DNA from: Antilocapra americana
Lineage: Eukaryota > Chordata > Mammalia > Artiodactyla > Antilocapridae
NCBI GenBank assembly: GCA_007570785.1
Contig: ML664175.1
Span: forward strand, 6,893,618-6,957,617
DNA: 64,000 bases
Reading direction: 5' to 3'
Below the pieces are notes generated by a model that saw only the letters and a program-made list of their open reading frames with translations, searched no databases and was not told the origin of the DNA. Shown here piece by piece: positions 1-11,000 of this stretch. A program made the translations under genes and the position numbers. Position 1 is the stretch's first letter. Each line of letters starts with the position of its first letter.

Positions 1-595
1 CCCAACAGGTTCGTGCTCAGCATCACCACCATTCAACTCTTTGAGTCTATGAATTTGGCTCTTCTAGATACTTATTTAAGTGGAATCTTGCAGTATTTAT
101 CTTTCTGTGACTGGCTTATTCCACTTAGCATAATGTCCTCAAGATTCATCCTTATTTTCTCTTACTGTATAATTTCGTTCTTTTTAAAGACTGAATAGTA
201 TTACATTGTCTGTACATACCATATTTTCCTTATCTGCTCATCGATCAATGAACATGTAGGTTGTTTCTAACGTCTTGGCTGTTGTGAATAAGTGCTAATA
301 TTTTTTCAAGATCCTGATGTTAATTCTTTTGGATAAATACCCAGAAATGGTATTACTGGATCACATGGTAAGTTCTAGTTTTAATTCTTTGAGGTAACTT
401 CATACTGTATTGCAAAGTGGCTCTACCATTTTGCATTCCCACCAACAATGTACATTGGTTCTAATTTCTTCTCAGCCTCATCAGTGCTTGTCTTTTGTTA
501 TCATTATTTTTTTGATAATAGCTTCTTGACAGGTGTGAGATGATAGCTCATTTTAATTTATGTTTCCCTCATGATAAGTGGCATTGGTGGTACTG
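1..595 (-). mobile_element. Old L1 (L1M-type) 3' end, antisense, cut by window start
   Basis: Read on the plus strand this is the typical reverse complement of a mammalian L1M 3' region. It has a 'tgactggcttattccact' stretch near 111, 'gataaatacccagaa' near 331 and 'cattcccaccaacaatgta' near 434. Divergence is high and there are small gaps, so it predates ruminants. No open frame of note remains. The left end lies outside the window. Subfamily is not assigned. Confidence 0.8.
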
Positions 596-1123
596 TGGTG
601 AGCAGAGCTGTTTTCTAATCAGATTTTATCAGCATAAAATAATCAGGCTTACCATACTGACTTGATATCAATACTGCCAAAAGCAAAAAATCAAAAACCT
701 TAAATTATAGTTAGCCTTTGTAACCTTATTAATATTTTCCATTTAGTTCTTTTATGTTGGAACCTTTACTTGTAAGTTGCAACTACTGGTTATTTTCTTT
801 TTTTTTCTCTTGAAGGAATCTGTCTGGATGGAGGTGGGGGGAGCTTCAAGCTACAGAGATAAAACTCAAAAGTGAAAAACAGGTAGTTGCTCAGGAAAGA
901 TCTCTAGGGATATTTGGAACTTTTTTGACACATGAAATATTTCTTATAAAACCAGACATTCAAGTAGACTGTGAGCTAGAAATAAAAGCTCATTTAAGAA
1001 AAATTAATAGAACAAGTTTCAGGAAGATCAATGGACATTGTAATGTTGTCAGTGATATCTCAGGCACAGTCATAGTTAAGACAAAAGCCAGGTAACAAAA
1101 AAGTGATTAAAGAGGGTGCTAGT
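596..1123. other. Unclassified non-coding stretch
   Basis: AT-rich DNA between the old L1 and the first SINE cluster. I see no open frame, no recognised repeat and no RNA gene. There is a short T-run near 800 and a G-run near 835. Confidence 0.5.
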
Positions 1124-1436
1124 GGGCTTCCCTGATAGCTCAGTTGGTAAAGAATCCGCTTGCAATGCAGGAGACCATGGTTCGATTCCTGGGTCAGGAA
1201 GATTCGCTAGAGAAGTGATGGGCTTCCCACTCTAGTATTCTTGGGCTTCCCTTGTGGCTCAGCTGGTAAAGAATCCGCCTGCAATGCAGGAGACCTGGAT
1301 TCAATCCCTGGGTTGAGAAGATCCCCTGGAAAAGGGAAAGGCTACCTACTCCAGTATCCTGGCCTGGAGAATTCCATGGACTGTATAGCCCATGTTGTCG
1401 CAGAGAGTTGGACATGACTGAGCAACTTTCACTTTC
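1124..1436 (+). mobile_element. Bov-tA SINE, two-headed (dimeric 5' module)
   Basis: Two tRNA-Glu-derived heads lie head to tail. The first starts at 1124 with 'gggcttccctgatagctcag' and runs to about 1242, stopping inside the Bov-A body after 'tagtattctt'. The second head starts at 1243 and continues into a complete Bov-A body ending 'gagcaactttcactttc' at 1436. The same junction, 'ttctt' joined to 'gggcttccc', recurs in the copy at 26858-27187. That suggests a dimeric subfamily rather than two independent insertions. SINEs of this type are non-coding and depend on BovB enzymes for retrotransposition. Confidence 0.9.
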
Positions 1437-1446
1437 AATGAATAGA

Positions 1447-1640
1447 AGGCCTCTTGATAACTCAGTGGTAAAGAATCTGCCTGCAATGCAGGAGACAGGA
1501 GTTCTATCCCTGGGTCAGGAAAACCTCTGAGAGAAGAAAATGGCAACCCACTCCAGTATTCTTGCCTGGGAAATCCCATGGTGGGCTATAGTCCATGGGG
1601 TTGTAAAAGAGTTGGACACAACTAGCGACTAAACAATGAT
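1447..1640 (+). mobile_element. Bov-tA SINE with 10-bp target-site duplication
   Basis: A single-headed Bov-tA with head, Bov-A body and tail ends near 1640. It is flanked by perfect copies of 'aatgaataga' at 1437-1446 and 1641-1650, so it is a separate insertion immediately downstream of the two-headed SINE. The body differs from the neighbouring copies at many positions. Confidence 0.92.
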
Positions 1641-1744
1641 AATGAATAGAGATTCTGTTCAGTTGGTAGGGGGAGGTATGCATCGAGTGATTCTAATATG
1701 TTTCAGGCAGCATTGTAAACTGCTGCTTGTAATCCCAAGTTTTA

Positions 1745-1930
1745 ATTTGAGAATAGAGGTTTTCAAATTTTAATGTGCATCAGAATCACCTGGAGGGCTT
1801 GTTAAACTAAAAATCACCCTACCCCAGAATTTCTGACTGAGCAGGATGGGGTAAGAGCTATGCTTGCATTTCAACAGGCAAACAGGTAATGTTAATGCTG
1901 CTGGTCTGGGAACTACATGTTGAGAACCTA
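1745..1930 (-). mobile_element. MER5A-like nonautonomous hAT DNA transposon relic
   Basis: The sequence shows the MER5A pattern in reverse: 'tgtgcatcagaatcacctgg' near 1779, then 'gagggcttgttaa', then a G-rich middle, then 'ctgctggtctgggaactac' near 1898, ending 'ttgagaaccta'. Length is close to the roughly 190 bp usual for the family. The element encodes nothing and was mobilised in early mammals by Charlie-type transposases. Confidence 0.8.
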
Positions 1931-1939
1931 ACTAAAGTA

Positions 1940-2065
1940 GTTATTTATATGCTCATCTCCTACTAGACTGCAAGCCCTGCAAAAGACAGAGACCTTGTCT
2001 TGGCCAGTTGGTAGCAAAAAGTTTGGCACACATATTGAATGCTTAAGAGATATGATATTGTAGAC
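1940..2065 (+). mobile_element. L2 LINE 3'-end relic
   Basis: It shows 'ctactagactgcaagccctg', then 'gagaccttgtcttg', then 'tttggcacacatattgaatgc'. This is the characteristic L2 3' terminal pattern in sense direction. It is short and diverged. Confidence 0.6.
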
Positions 2066-2555
2066 CAGTACATTAAATTTCTGACACAAATCACCATTAT
2101 GTGAGTTTGAGGATTGGCAAATCACTAATTCCAAAGCTCAGTTATTCCCATTATAGTCCCAACCTAAAGTTCCAGATCTGCAAGGCTGGCCCTGGGGCCG
2201 CCATCACTCCCAACAAGTTTTCTAGGATGAATCTCATGGCTTAAGGACTCAGAGTGAAAACCTAAAAGCTTGTCTGTTTTCATCAACTGCACTATACTCT
2301 CCTTTTTTAAGACATCAAAGATACCTCTCTTGGCACTAGCTTTTGTTTGTTTGCTAAACACTTATTTCAGGCAAATTATTTATCTCTTAGATTTGTATTA
2401 ATTGTTGGAAAGTGTTGTTTTGTAACATTTTTTGATCTCTGGATGGAAAAAATGATCCTGATTAAAAAAATAAATAAATTTATAGTCTAATGGGTAGTAT
2501 CATAAGCATTTCTGCTTTCCCCTTTACCAGATTCAGTAAACACATTTTTAGGAGA
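2066..2555. other. Unclassified AT-rich stretch
   Basis: No open frame, RNA gene or recognised repeat. Contains a short A-rich run near 2464. Confidence 0.5.
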
Positions 2556-2559
2556 TAAC

Positions 2560-2830
2560 TGGACTCTTTCTTCCTTTAGCAAAGCTTTACTGGCCATGCA
2601 GCATCTGTGTCCTACATTCAGGGAACACGTGGATGAGCAGAATCCAGTCTGGGCCCTCCTGAGGCTCACAGGCCACTGAGCCTAAGGCAACATGGAGAGG
2701 ACCAGAGATGGTTATCAACCCCTGTGTGGTTCCAGGCAGCATGAAGGGCAACCTGTAGTCCAGGCCAGGAGAGAGCCGAGTCGGGAAGGAGGGTAAGCCA
2801 ACCCTTAGTGAAGAGACATTTTTACCCTTC
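2560..2830 (-). mobile_element. Probable L2 relic, antisense
   Basis: The strings 'cagtctgggccctcctgagg' and 'ctcacaggccactgagcc' near 2645-2685 resemble the antisense L2 3' region, normally 'ccctgccctc..gagctcacag'. The rest is too diverged to align by eye. Confidence 0.45.
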
Positions 2831-4190
2831 ACTTAGTGAATCCTTCTGAGGCTGCTTTTAAAAAATGAAAAAAGAGAAGAGTCTCTTAGGACTTAAATGA
2901 TGAGCAAATCCTGTTTCAGAAATAGAGGGAATAAGCAGGCTTCCTTCTTAAAATGTAACTATTTTTACAATGGAGTAGAAAAAACTGAGATCTGTGGTCC
3001 TCAGGATTTTGGTTGGCTGGCCAATACCTGTATCCCCCTCTCCACCCCATTTAACCATCACACAAAGCAAACTCTCCCTCCCCATTCACAGATACATGCA
3101 AACACACACTCTTCAAATCTTCTATAATTTTTTCAAGTGAATCCTTTGTTTGCTCTGCTATATGTTACAGCATCAGTCACTCTGACTCCTTGCCAGACAC
3201 TGAGGATAAGGAAGCAATTATACTCTTGAAAAAGCACATTTATGAACACTTTACATGTCCATTCAAACCTTTTCCCCTTGCAAGTTTTGCCTTTGGCTGC
3301 CTCTAGATACAGAGGGCATTTTAAAGCCATTATGTATGTATGTGTATGTGTGCGTGTGTACAATTGTAGTTTCAAAAAGCATTTATACATTTAAAGTCTG
3401 TTCTTACCTTTGCCTTCCATTAAAACAAATAAGGATCATGATACTTGATCTTGTATGCGACATCATGTTTGAAAAATGGTTTACCAAACCCCCATATGAA
3501 ATGCTCTTGGTTTTCATAGTTTGCAGAGAATACATTCTCCTATAAAACAAGTTTTTTTTGTTTTGGGTATTTATTTACTTATTTTTTTAGAAAGACCTCA
3601 TTGATTTTCAGATGGGCTTGTGGTTATGTTGTGCACAATTGATTTTGATTCAGGAATACCTCTGGAGTTCTCTTTTAGATGGATCCGTCTGTGTGTCTTA
3701 CTATAGTACAATAATGAGATGATTTTAATCTGAACAGGATATTTTTCTTTACTATTGAGCATATTTTATATTTTATTTTTCTCAATTGTTTTTAATCTTA
3801 AATGAAAGAAAGATGTGCATTTCTACTACTCTTGATTTCCAGGCTGAATATTTTTTATTTTGTACACCTTTTTCTCATCAGAAACTATATTTGAGAAAAA
3901 GGGCATTTTTTTTTGCTTGCTTCTCTGTGCTTTAGAACTTTCCTATTTTTTCTGTATATCTGCAGTATCTTTGTAGAGGCCTGATTTAGGCTTGGCTTTC
4001 ATTTCAAAATGAATTTAAAGCATTCTTTAAAATAACTTTAAAATAACTGTTCCTTTACCCTATCAACAAAGGCATGGAAAAGTAATATGAGTAATACACA
4101 TTGCTTAAAATGTTTACTCAAGAAGAATAAGATGTAAGAAGAGATAAAAGAGACAAAGATGAACAAGACATCTCACACATTTTGTCTGGA
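2831..4190. other. Unclassified AT-rich stretch
   Basis: I see no gene here. An 85-codon antisense and a 96-codon sense frame near 3133-3545 overlap the GT microsatellite and have no domain or compositional sign of coding. Several T-runs occur between 3540 and 3920. Confidence 0.5.
3332..3362. repeat. Imperfect (GT)n microsatellite
   Basis: Alternating 'gtat' and 'gtgt' units occur over about 30 bases. The run is interrupted by a 'gcgtg' step, so it is probably fairly stable. Confidence 0.85.
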
Positions 4191-4197
4191 GCAGTAC

Positions 4198-4325
4198 AAT
4201 TTAGGGATAATTGTATCTCTGTCTAAGGGTTGTTGTGAGGATTAAATTAATACACATAAAGCAATTGTAAGAGTGCCCTACCCTGTAAGCACTCAATAAT
4301 GGTTATAGTGTTATTGTTATCTGAA
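4198..4325 (+). mobile_element. MIR SINE, 3' half
   Basis: The pattern 'ggttgttgtgaggattaaat' is followed by 'taaagcaattgtaagagtgccc' and 'gcactcaataatggtta'. This is the 3' half of an ancient MIR in sense direction. The tRNA-related head is missing. Confidence 0.75.
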
Positions 4326-4550
4326 AAAAATAAAACATGTAACAAAATAGCCTTTACATACTATATTTTGGAGTGAAGGAACCTGGTCAAGGATTAAAAT
4401 ACAGAATTTAAAGCATATTTTAAATGTCCCACTCCCTTGTTTTTTAAGCTTCCATCATTCTAGATAGAAGTGAATATATTTTTCACATGGGAAATAAAAC
4501 AGCCTCTCCTTTTCTTTAGGAGATGGTGATCTCTAAGGCACACACAAAGC

Positions 4551-4577
4551 AAATAATAACAACAACAACAACAACAA
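4551..4577. repeat. (AAC)n microsatellite
   Basis: A run of seven AAC triplets, preceded by AAT triplets. Confidence 0.9.
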
Positions 4578-4609
4578 AATCCTTTCTTGAAGCCATTCTT
4601 TTCTAAGTT

Positions 4610-5225
4610 TGTTGTTGACTGGTCACTGGTTCATCGACCAGAGGGTCCTGGGTTTGGGGCTACACACACAGCTCTCTCTCCAGCAGGATGACTCTCCACT
4701 AATTGGAATGAGAAGTTAATCTCTCTCCAACTGAACCCAGCTGAGTCTCTGAGAGCAGTGATGTATTTAAAAGATCTGTGGCAGTCCAGGGCATGTGGCA
4801 CTAACCGGATTTAGCTCATTAGCAAATCCACAAGGCCCTGCTGACACTGCACCCAGAATAAAATACATGAGGCCAGCCTGTGCCCTGTGGGCACCTACAG
4901 CATGACTACATAATAAAAAGGCATTTATTAATAATCTCATTGGTCACACAATACAAAGGAAGGCAACAAGAAGTCAAGCGCTGTCATTTGTCGTGACTAG
5001 AGAGGCATAATTAAAATAAGTGTCATGTGATTAACCTTTGAAAAATTAATCTGGAATGAAAAAAGGCACAAAAACAAGGAAGATAGTCTCTTAACATGAA
5101 TTTAATACAATAGACAGCTGTTGTATGCTCTTTGATCAAATTCCATATGCTTGTGAAATGTTAGTGCCCTTGATAGCAAAGGATAATTAGCAAAATTTAG
5201 CAAGTGAGGTGTCTATTATTAAGAA
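4610..5225. promoter_or_regulatory. Candidate conserved non-coding element
   Basis: This is about 600 bp of unique-looking DNA with no repeat signature and no open frame. It keeps four CpG sites in a CpG-poor setting (near 4634, 4805, 4979 and 4992). It is dense in homeodomain-type TAAT/ATTA sites (near 4927, 5010, 5031 and 5045). It also has an 'attggtcac' CCAAT-type box near 4940, an 'acaaagg' SOX/TCF-type site near 4954 and a 'catgtg' E-box near 5024. That combination is usual in developmental enhancers. Conservation itself cannot be seen from one genome, so this is inference. Confidence 0.35.
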
Positions 5226-5254
5226 ATAACAGCAGACCACAGAGAAACAGGGTG

Positions 5255-5490
5255 AATAGTGGTAAAGACTGTCAGTTTTGGTGTCATCCATCTGGGTTTG
5301 AGTCCAGGATTCGTCCCTTTACCACTTATGTGTTCTTTGGCAATTTTCTCAGTCTTTTAGTAACTCAGTTTCCATATCTGTAAAATGGAGATATTTGTAC
5401 ATCTTATATGATTCTTTTGATGACTAAATAAGGTCATATATGTACAAGTGTCAGCACAGTGAGGCACACTATAGCTCAAAAAGTCTTAGC
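5255..5490 (+). mobile_element. MIR SINE, nearly full length
   Basis: The MIR order is present: 'gggtttgagtccagg' (tRNA B-box region) near 5293, 'taccacttatgtgttctttgg' near 5320, 'gtaactcagtttcc' near 5360 and 'tctgtaaaatggagat' near 5377. The 'tcagcacagtgaggcac' end lies near 5451. Confidence 0.85.
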
Positions 5491-6670
5491 ATTGATAAAA
5501 AAATATTTGTGAGTTAAGTCTGGATGTGAATGGAAAACATGAGAAGTGCACAGTCTAGCACTATGATCTATGATGCTTCAGTGCTAGTCAATGGAATTTT
5601 TCCCAGGGTCTTGCTGGCAGTGATCTTATCTTGTGATTTAATGTCAAAGGTGGCACATCAGTAATTCTGAAGGAATGTTACAGGCTATGGCAGAACAAGA
5701 GGACTGAAGAATAACATTTGTACATTTGGTCTAGCCCCAGAATGCTCAGCTCAGATCCTGTAGGGCCAGGTGGTAATGAACTGGCTGGGAAGTGGTGAGG
5801 GCTACAGAACATGTACTCCCCGCTGGAGGCAGCTGTCACTCAGATAAAGCCACTTTTTGTCATAAGGAAATGCAAGTCATGTTGCCAGTTTTAACAAAAG
5901 ATGCTAGAAATACTGATTTTTCATGGAAAATATCCCATTTAAACAAACAATCTGCTGGCCACGCCCAGCCCTTCATCCAGGGTTGGGACTAGGGTGGGGC
6001 ATTCATCTCAGATGCAAAAGTTAAGGGAGCATCCTAAAATTTAAAAGAACCAAGATAAGTAGTGCATTAATACAGTATTTTAAAAATCAAATTTAAAGCA
6101 AAATATCATAATTTAGAAAATATCAAGCTCTTAACATAGAATCTATATTACTGATTTTTCCTTTTGTCTCATATTTTGACATATCTCTACATGACACTGC
6201 CTTGCCTCTGTCTGGACTCTAAATTTCACTGCCACCAAACTGCTAGGCAGTTGCCAGCTTTTCAACTGGACCAGTTCCTGGAACAACCAAAATATTGCCC
6301 AAAATAAAATAGAATAAACTACCAGTTAGTTAAGGAGCTACTCACCTCCATCTTTATTCAACAAAATTTCATTAACATCAACAAAGGAGGAATCAGTGAA
6401 AAGTCAGGATTAATCTGTTTGTAAATAAGTGTTGTTTTGCTTCTGAATACAGTTATCTAAAAAAAAAAATACTCTAATGAAATAGCTTAGTGGATGACCT
6501 GCTTTCATGAACAGAAGACATTTATAAATAGGCAGTAGGATAGGCATTCTTGAGTCCAAAATTTTCTTTGAAACCATATGCAATATTTTGATTCTCACCT
6601 TTCATAAGATTCTTATAAGGCTCAGGACCACTTACTCCACCCCCCACCCTGACAAAGACTTGGAATTATT
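5491..6670. other. Unclassified stretch
   Basis: No coding signal or recognised repeat. Short A-runs occur near 6458, and a CT/AC-rich patch lies near 6635. Confidence 0.5.
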
Positions 6671-6674
6671 GCAG

Positions 6675-6905
6675 TAAAGCATGACAATGAGAACACAAGC
6701 TTTGAAGCCAGACAGGTCTGGGTTTAAATCCTCTTTCTTGCCTTGATACCTTAGACAAGTAATTTCTTTCTTAGTTTTCTTATCTGTAAAAGAGACCATC
6801 TCATCAACTTGTTGTAGAGACCAAGGTAGATAACATATTGTGTTATCTCTTTGTTCTTAGTCTGGAAAGAGACTCTGGTTATATAGTAGTTGTTATCATC
6901 ATTTA
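6675..6905 (+). mobile_element. MIR SINE
   Basis: 'ctttgaagccagacaggtct' at about 6699 is followed by 'gggtttaaatcc', then 'ttagacaagtaatttctttc' and 'tcttatctgtaaaagag'. This is the standard MIR order in sense direction. The 3' part from about 6800 is diverged. Confidence 0.85.
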
Positions 6906-7389
6906 TCGTATTCACTGGAAACCATGCCCTGCCAAGAGCCTTAAAAATAAGTAACTATACTTAAGTAATTTAAATAGGTCCTTTATTTATGCTATTAATT
7001 TTCTTGGTTCACCTTCAAAAACAGCACAAGATTTAGCTTCAGTTTGAGTGGAATTACCACAATCCTGAATTTACTGGGGCCTAAATTTAAAAAAAAAAAA
7101 AATGCTGTCCTTGATATGGCAAAATTTTCCCTTTAAATTAAAAAGAATCAACTCCATAGCATTAAAACAGCAAACTAAATGTAAACTAAACTAAAAGTAA
7201 AAGTAAGTGGTTATGGCCTTATTGCCCATTCTGTAAGGAGAATGACTGCTGAGTAGTTAGCAGATGAACATAGTAGCCCCTTGGGATGTGACACAGGAAA
7301 ACTGTGATGGAATTCAACCTTAGCAGCCAGGTTTTCTGGTATTAAGTTCTGATAGTGTTCCTGATGCCACTGAATAACCTGAATGCTCC
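6906..7389. other. Unclassified stretch
   Basis: AT-rich, with a poly-A run near 7089. No gene or named repeat seen. Confidence 0.5.
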
Positions 7390-7530
7390 CAAGATGAGCA
7401 ACAGTACTGTCACTCAGTGGCTATGGGTTCAAATCCCATTCCTGCACAAATTTGCAGAGTGACTCAGGGCAGGATCAATTAACTGATTCAAGCCTTAGTT
7501 TCACCCACTGTAAATTATTTCCCCATAGGC
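7390..7530 (+). mobile_element. MIR SINE fragment
   Basis: 'gctatgggttcaaatcccat' near 7422 keeps the tRNA-like B-box. It is followed by 'gagtgactcagggcaggatc' and 'ccttagtttcacccactgta'. Diverged and 3'-truncated. Confidence 0.6.
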
Positions 7531-8520
7531 TTTCCACTGGAGTCCTGTCATGTGCATAAAGAAAAATGTGAAACTTGCACAGCTTTGCTATACTCTGCAA
7601 TACATCTTTATTTTATGTTCCCTTTCCTCCCAGCTATTCTCCTAAGAAGTAACTAGAATTTCTCATTTAATCAGGAAGCCATTTTTTATCATCAATGAAA
7701 GTGTAAAACTGCTATCAGTTAGAATTGGATATTTATGTCAGGTTCATCTGATTGGAACTTAACTCTGTTTCATTAAAACAGAAATGTCACCCTTTTAACT
7801 AATGAAACACATCCATAAGAGAGCTATATTTTTAAAGGTATATCATTGGAAATAACCATATGCAAAATGCCTTTCAGAGCACATGCAAGCTTTTCAGTAG
7901 CAGTTCTTTTCTCTCTCGTGTGCATCCAGACCCAAGTGAAAATTTCTTTTGACCGGAAGAGGCAAATTTTATTGTGGAAAAAAACAATTTTGCTTGCTTC
8001 CCTGTCCAAGGAAAATATTTTCTGTATTAGCCTCTCCCCTAAGGTATATTTTAAAGACAATATTAAACTTTTTATTTAAAGCATTCAGTGCCACAAATAG
8101 CAAATTTGACTATACCTTGGAGAAGAGCTGAAGATTTGTAAAAACATTTGAAGCCAGTTATTCTTGAGGCAGCTTTTATGCTTCTCTCCTTCACCACATT
8201 ACTGAGTCTGTGCTCAGGAAGAACCCAAGTGAAGGGCTTTTAAAACAGCACCTTAAATCTGGCTAGGAAGGCTCATCCCTTCTCCCTCTTGAAGCATCTT
8301 CAAGAAGACTTTGTAGAAGCCAAGAGTAGTGTCTCCAAAAGAAATCACTGAACACATCATATCTCTGGTGTTATCCTCTTAGCTTCACAATATGGGGCTG
8401 GATGATTTAGCAATGTAACACTGAAATGTGAGCACAGGGCAGCCAACTCCATGGGAAGGGTTGGTTTCTCACTTTGTCTTCTTTGTCTTTCTCTCCTCCC
8501 TTTTCTCCTTGCTTCCTTTC
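7531..8520. other. Unclassified stretch with a pyrimidine tract
   Basis: Overlapping 60-78 codon frames on both strands near 7824-8131 carry no domain and look like chance. A polypyrimidine tract (mostly C/T) lies at about 8465-8531. Confidence 0.5.
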
Positions 8521-8524
8521 CTCC

Positions 8525-8935
8525 TTTCTCTACCAATCTATCTATTCAAAGAACATTTATCTAGGATCTGGTATTTCAAATACAACATTAGGCTCTGGGA
8601 ATACCAAATGAATCCCCTTGGGGAGTTTCCAATTTAGTGACAGGAAGTCTTCATTTGTTAAATAACCTCAAAGATGGTATGGTATGTAAGAGAGCTCAAT
8701 GATGAAGGAGATCACCTCTGCTTACCTGGATGAGGAAAGAGCAATCATGAGCTCACTAGGCCAGTGTGGAAGGGGAAGGTCATTCCAACAGAAAATGCAA
8801 TAAGGGTGTGGGCATGGCACTTGGCAGTACCCAGGTGGCATAATGTGCTTGAACTGCTTAAGTGGGCAGTATAGAGGATCCAGGGTGTGGGGGAGGAAGG
8901 GTTAAAGATAGACAGGTAGCCAGAGAGGACACTAG
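8525..8935 (-). mobile_element. L2 LINE relic, antisense
   Basis: The antisense L2 order is visible: 'aacatttatctaggatctgg' near 8551, 'aggctctgggaataccaaat' near 8591, then 'aggtcattccaacagaaaat' near 8778 and 'gggtgtgggcatggc'. It is diverged with gaps and has no coding capacity. Confidence 0.6.
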
Positions 8936-8954
8936 TGCCAGATGAAGGAAAGCT

Positions 8955-9480
8955 ACCAAAACAGATCTGACAGATGTCTTTGGAGCCCCTACTGTGGGTT
9001 AGATGCAGTTCTTGATGCTTGGGATACTGCCCACATTCTCGAGAGGCTTATATTATTTGATGGAAAGATAGATGATAAAGAAGTACATAACATCAATCTG
9101 TCAAATCCTGATAAGAGCTGTTAAGAAAATAAAACAGAGTAATAGAGTTTAATAGGCCAAAATCCTGGGGCCAGTGTCCTTCAAATAGGTGAGGGAGGGA
9201 AGGCCGCTCCACAGAGGTGACATTTACTTTTCAGATTTAGCACTTCTGGAATGAGATCTTCCTAGATTTGTATATGTATTGGGCACCTGAGGCATGACTG
9301 CAGTGGAACAGACCTACCCCAGGTGGAAGGCCACCAGAGTATTTTACACAGGGAGAGTGGCCTGACTGGGTGTGTGTCCTAAAGAGTGAGCTCGTAGTGA
9401 GGAACACTGGCAGCTGCATGGGATGCAGTTTAGAGCTTTAGACTGGAGGCAGCGAGGCCTGTTGGGAGTCCAGTGGGTAG
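8955..9480 (-). mobile_element. L2 LINE relic, antisense (second copy)
   Basis: The same antisense L2 pattern starts again: 'ggagcccctactgtgggtta' near 8981, 'gatgcttgggatactgccc' near 9014, 'aagaaaataaaacagagtaa' near 9123 and 'cagaggtgacatttac' near 9212. 'agagtggcctgactgggtgt' occurs near 9353. Restarting the pattern shows this is separate from the copy before it. Confidence 0.6.
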
Positions 9481-9699
9481 TGTTCGGGTGCTGGCAGGTG
9501 GAATTGTATCTTTAGGCTTCTGTCTGCAGAGGTAACAATGACCTAAGCTGACTAGCATCAAAGTTAGGATCATAAGAGGTGGAAAACCACAGTAACTGTG
9601 CCTGCGTACTCTAGGCCAGCCACTCCCTTGGATGGCTTTCCTAGGAAACCCTCCTCAAGGAGGTGGAATTCACTTTAGCTTTGCCTAAAACTAAAATGC

Positions 9700-10040
9700 A
9701 CGAACTCTTGAACAACAAAGAGATCAAACCAGTCAATCCTAAAGGAAATCAATCCTGAATATTTATTGGAAGGACTGATGCTGAAGCTGAAGTTCCAGTA
9801 CTTTGACCACCTGATGTAAAGAACAGACTCATTGGAAAAAACCCTGATTATGGGAAAGATTGAGGGTAGGAAGAGAAGGGAGTGACAAAGGATGAGATGG
9901 TTGGATGACATCACCGACTTAATAGACATGAGATTGAGCAAACTCTGCAAGATAGTGAAGGATAGGGAAACTTGACGTGCTGCAGTCCTTGGGGTCATAA
10001 GGAGTCGGGCACATTGGAGCAATTGAACAACAACAAAATG
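9700..10040 (+). mobile_element. BovB LINE, 5'-truncated 3' end
   Basis: This matches the last ~340 bp of the BovB copies elsewhere in the window: 'gaggatgagatggttggat' type text near 9889-9905, then a tail 'gaacaacaacaaaatg'. It covers only the C-terminal codons of the ORF and the 3' UTR. A 150-codon frame on the minus strand (9675-10127) is an antisense shadow of this copy. The truncation fits target-primed reverse transcription. Confidence 0.88.
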
Positions 10041-10064
10041 CTTGAATTCAGAGTTTTGCTGCAC

Positions 10065-10280
10065 TTCTCCTATAAAAGACCACATAGTAAATATTTTAGG
10101 TTTTGCAAGTCTTATGGCCTCTATCACAGTTCTTTAACTCTGTGGTTGTAGCTCATGGACAGCTGTAGATAATATGTAAGGGAATGGGCATCACTATATT
10201 TTAATAAGGCTTTATCTACAAAATAGGCACCCAGGTTTGGTCCATGGGTGATATCATTTTCCATCTTCTGCTCTATTCTG
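10065..10280 (+). mobile_element. Nonautonomous DNA transposon relic (hAT-type, copy 1)
   Basis: 'agtaaatattttaggttttg' near 10087 is followed by 'ggttgtagctcatggacagc' and 'aatatgtaagggaatgggc', then 'ttttaataaggctttatcta' and 'ggtttggtccatggg'. The same order occurs at 23210-23412. This is a well-known mammalian MITE-like repeat, but I am unsure of its family name. Confidence 0.65.
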
Positions 10281-10494
10281 TCCAGGAGATTCTTTGGATT
10301 GTTGTTCTAAACTCTAAAGGAAGGAAGTCAATGACTATTTTCTTATATATGTATGCACATTGTATTATTTTTTATTTTTATTAAGCAGCGAGTTTAGATT
10401 TTATTTCCAGCTCTGTGGGTTCAGGTTTTGTGCTTTGTTGGCTAGTGGAATTATCATACTCCATAATCATATAGGTGACAATATAGTGCAGTGT

Positions 10495-10650
10495 GAGAGC
10501 AGCCACAGGAATCAGGTGGTCTGGGTTTAAAGTTCATCTACCTTCCAGCATGGCTTTACTTCTAAGAGCCTCGGTTTCCTTTTTAATAAATTGAGAGCGT
10601 CAGACTAAATGACTTTTAAGAACCTGTCTGGCACTAATACTCTAATTCTG
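10495..10650 (+). mobile_element. MIR SINE fragment
   Basis: 'aggtggtctgggtttaaagt' near 10515 and 'aagagcctcggtttcctttt' near 10565 give the MIR head and core in sense direction. Confidence 0.65.
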
Positions 10651-10654
10651 GATG

Positions 10655-11000
10655 ATTTGTTCATGAGCTGGAATGCTAGTGATATTTGACAAATAGATAC
10701 CCAAAGAGAAGAGGCGGAAGTCAACCAGATGAGAAATGACTCAGGTCTAGATGAGGGGTTTGGCAGCATGGAAGGAGTTGACAGCATGCAGATGACAGAT
10801 GCTTGTAGTATGGTGCCAAGCACACTATTAACATTAAATGAGTGAGTGAGGTTGTCACTGTGAGTGGCATTGGATGGATGTGGATACCATGGGAGAGGAA
10901 AGAGTAGAAGATGATCTTGAAATCTTGAGTCTGAAGGGCAAAGGCTTGAATAAAGGATGAGGAATTGATGGAGGCAGAACCCAAAACAGTGACTTGGAAG
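10655..11000 (-). mobile_element. Possible L2 relic, antisense
   Basis: 'gaaatgactcaggtctagat' and 'ggtttggcagcatgg' near 10733-10772, with the following AG-rich text, loosely resemble the deeper antisense L2 region. Identification by eye is weak. Confidence 0.3.

Noticed and set aside
1124..1640. Cluster of regularly spaced similar units as a CRISPR-like or tandem gene array
   Set aside because: The units are Bov-tA SINEs, with one target-site duplication visible. The genome is mammalian.
7390..7450. tRNA gene suggested by a B-box-like 'ggttcaaatcc'
   Set aside because: No cloverleaf can be drawn around it. The word belongs to the tRNA-derived head of a MIR.
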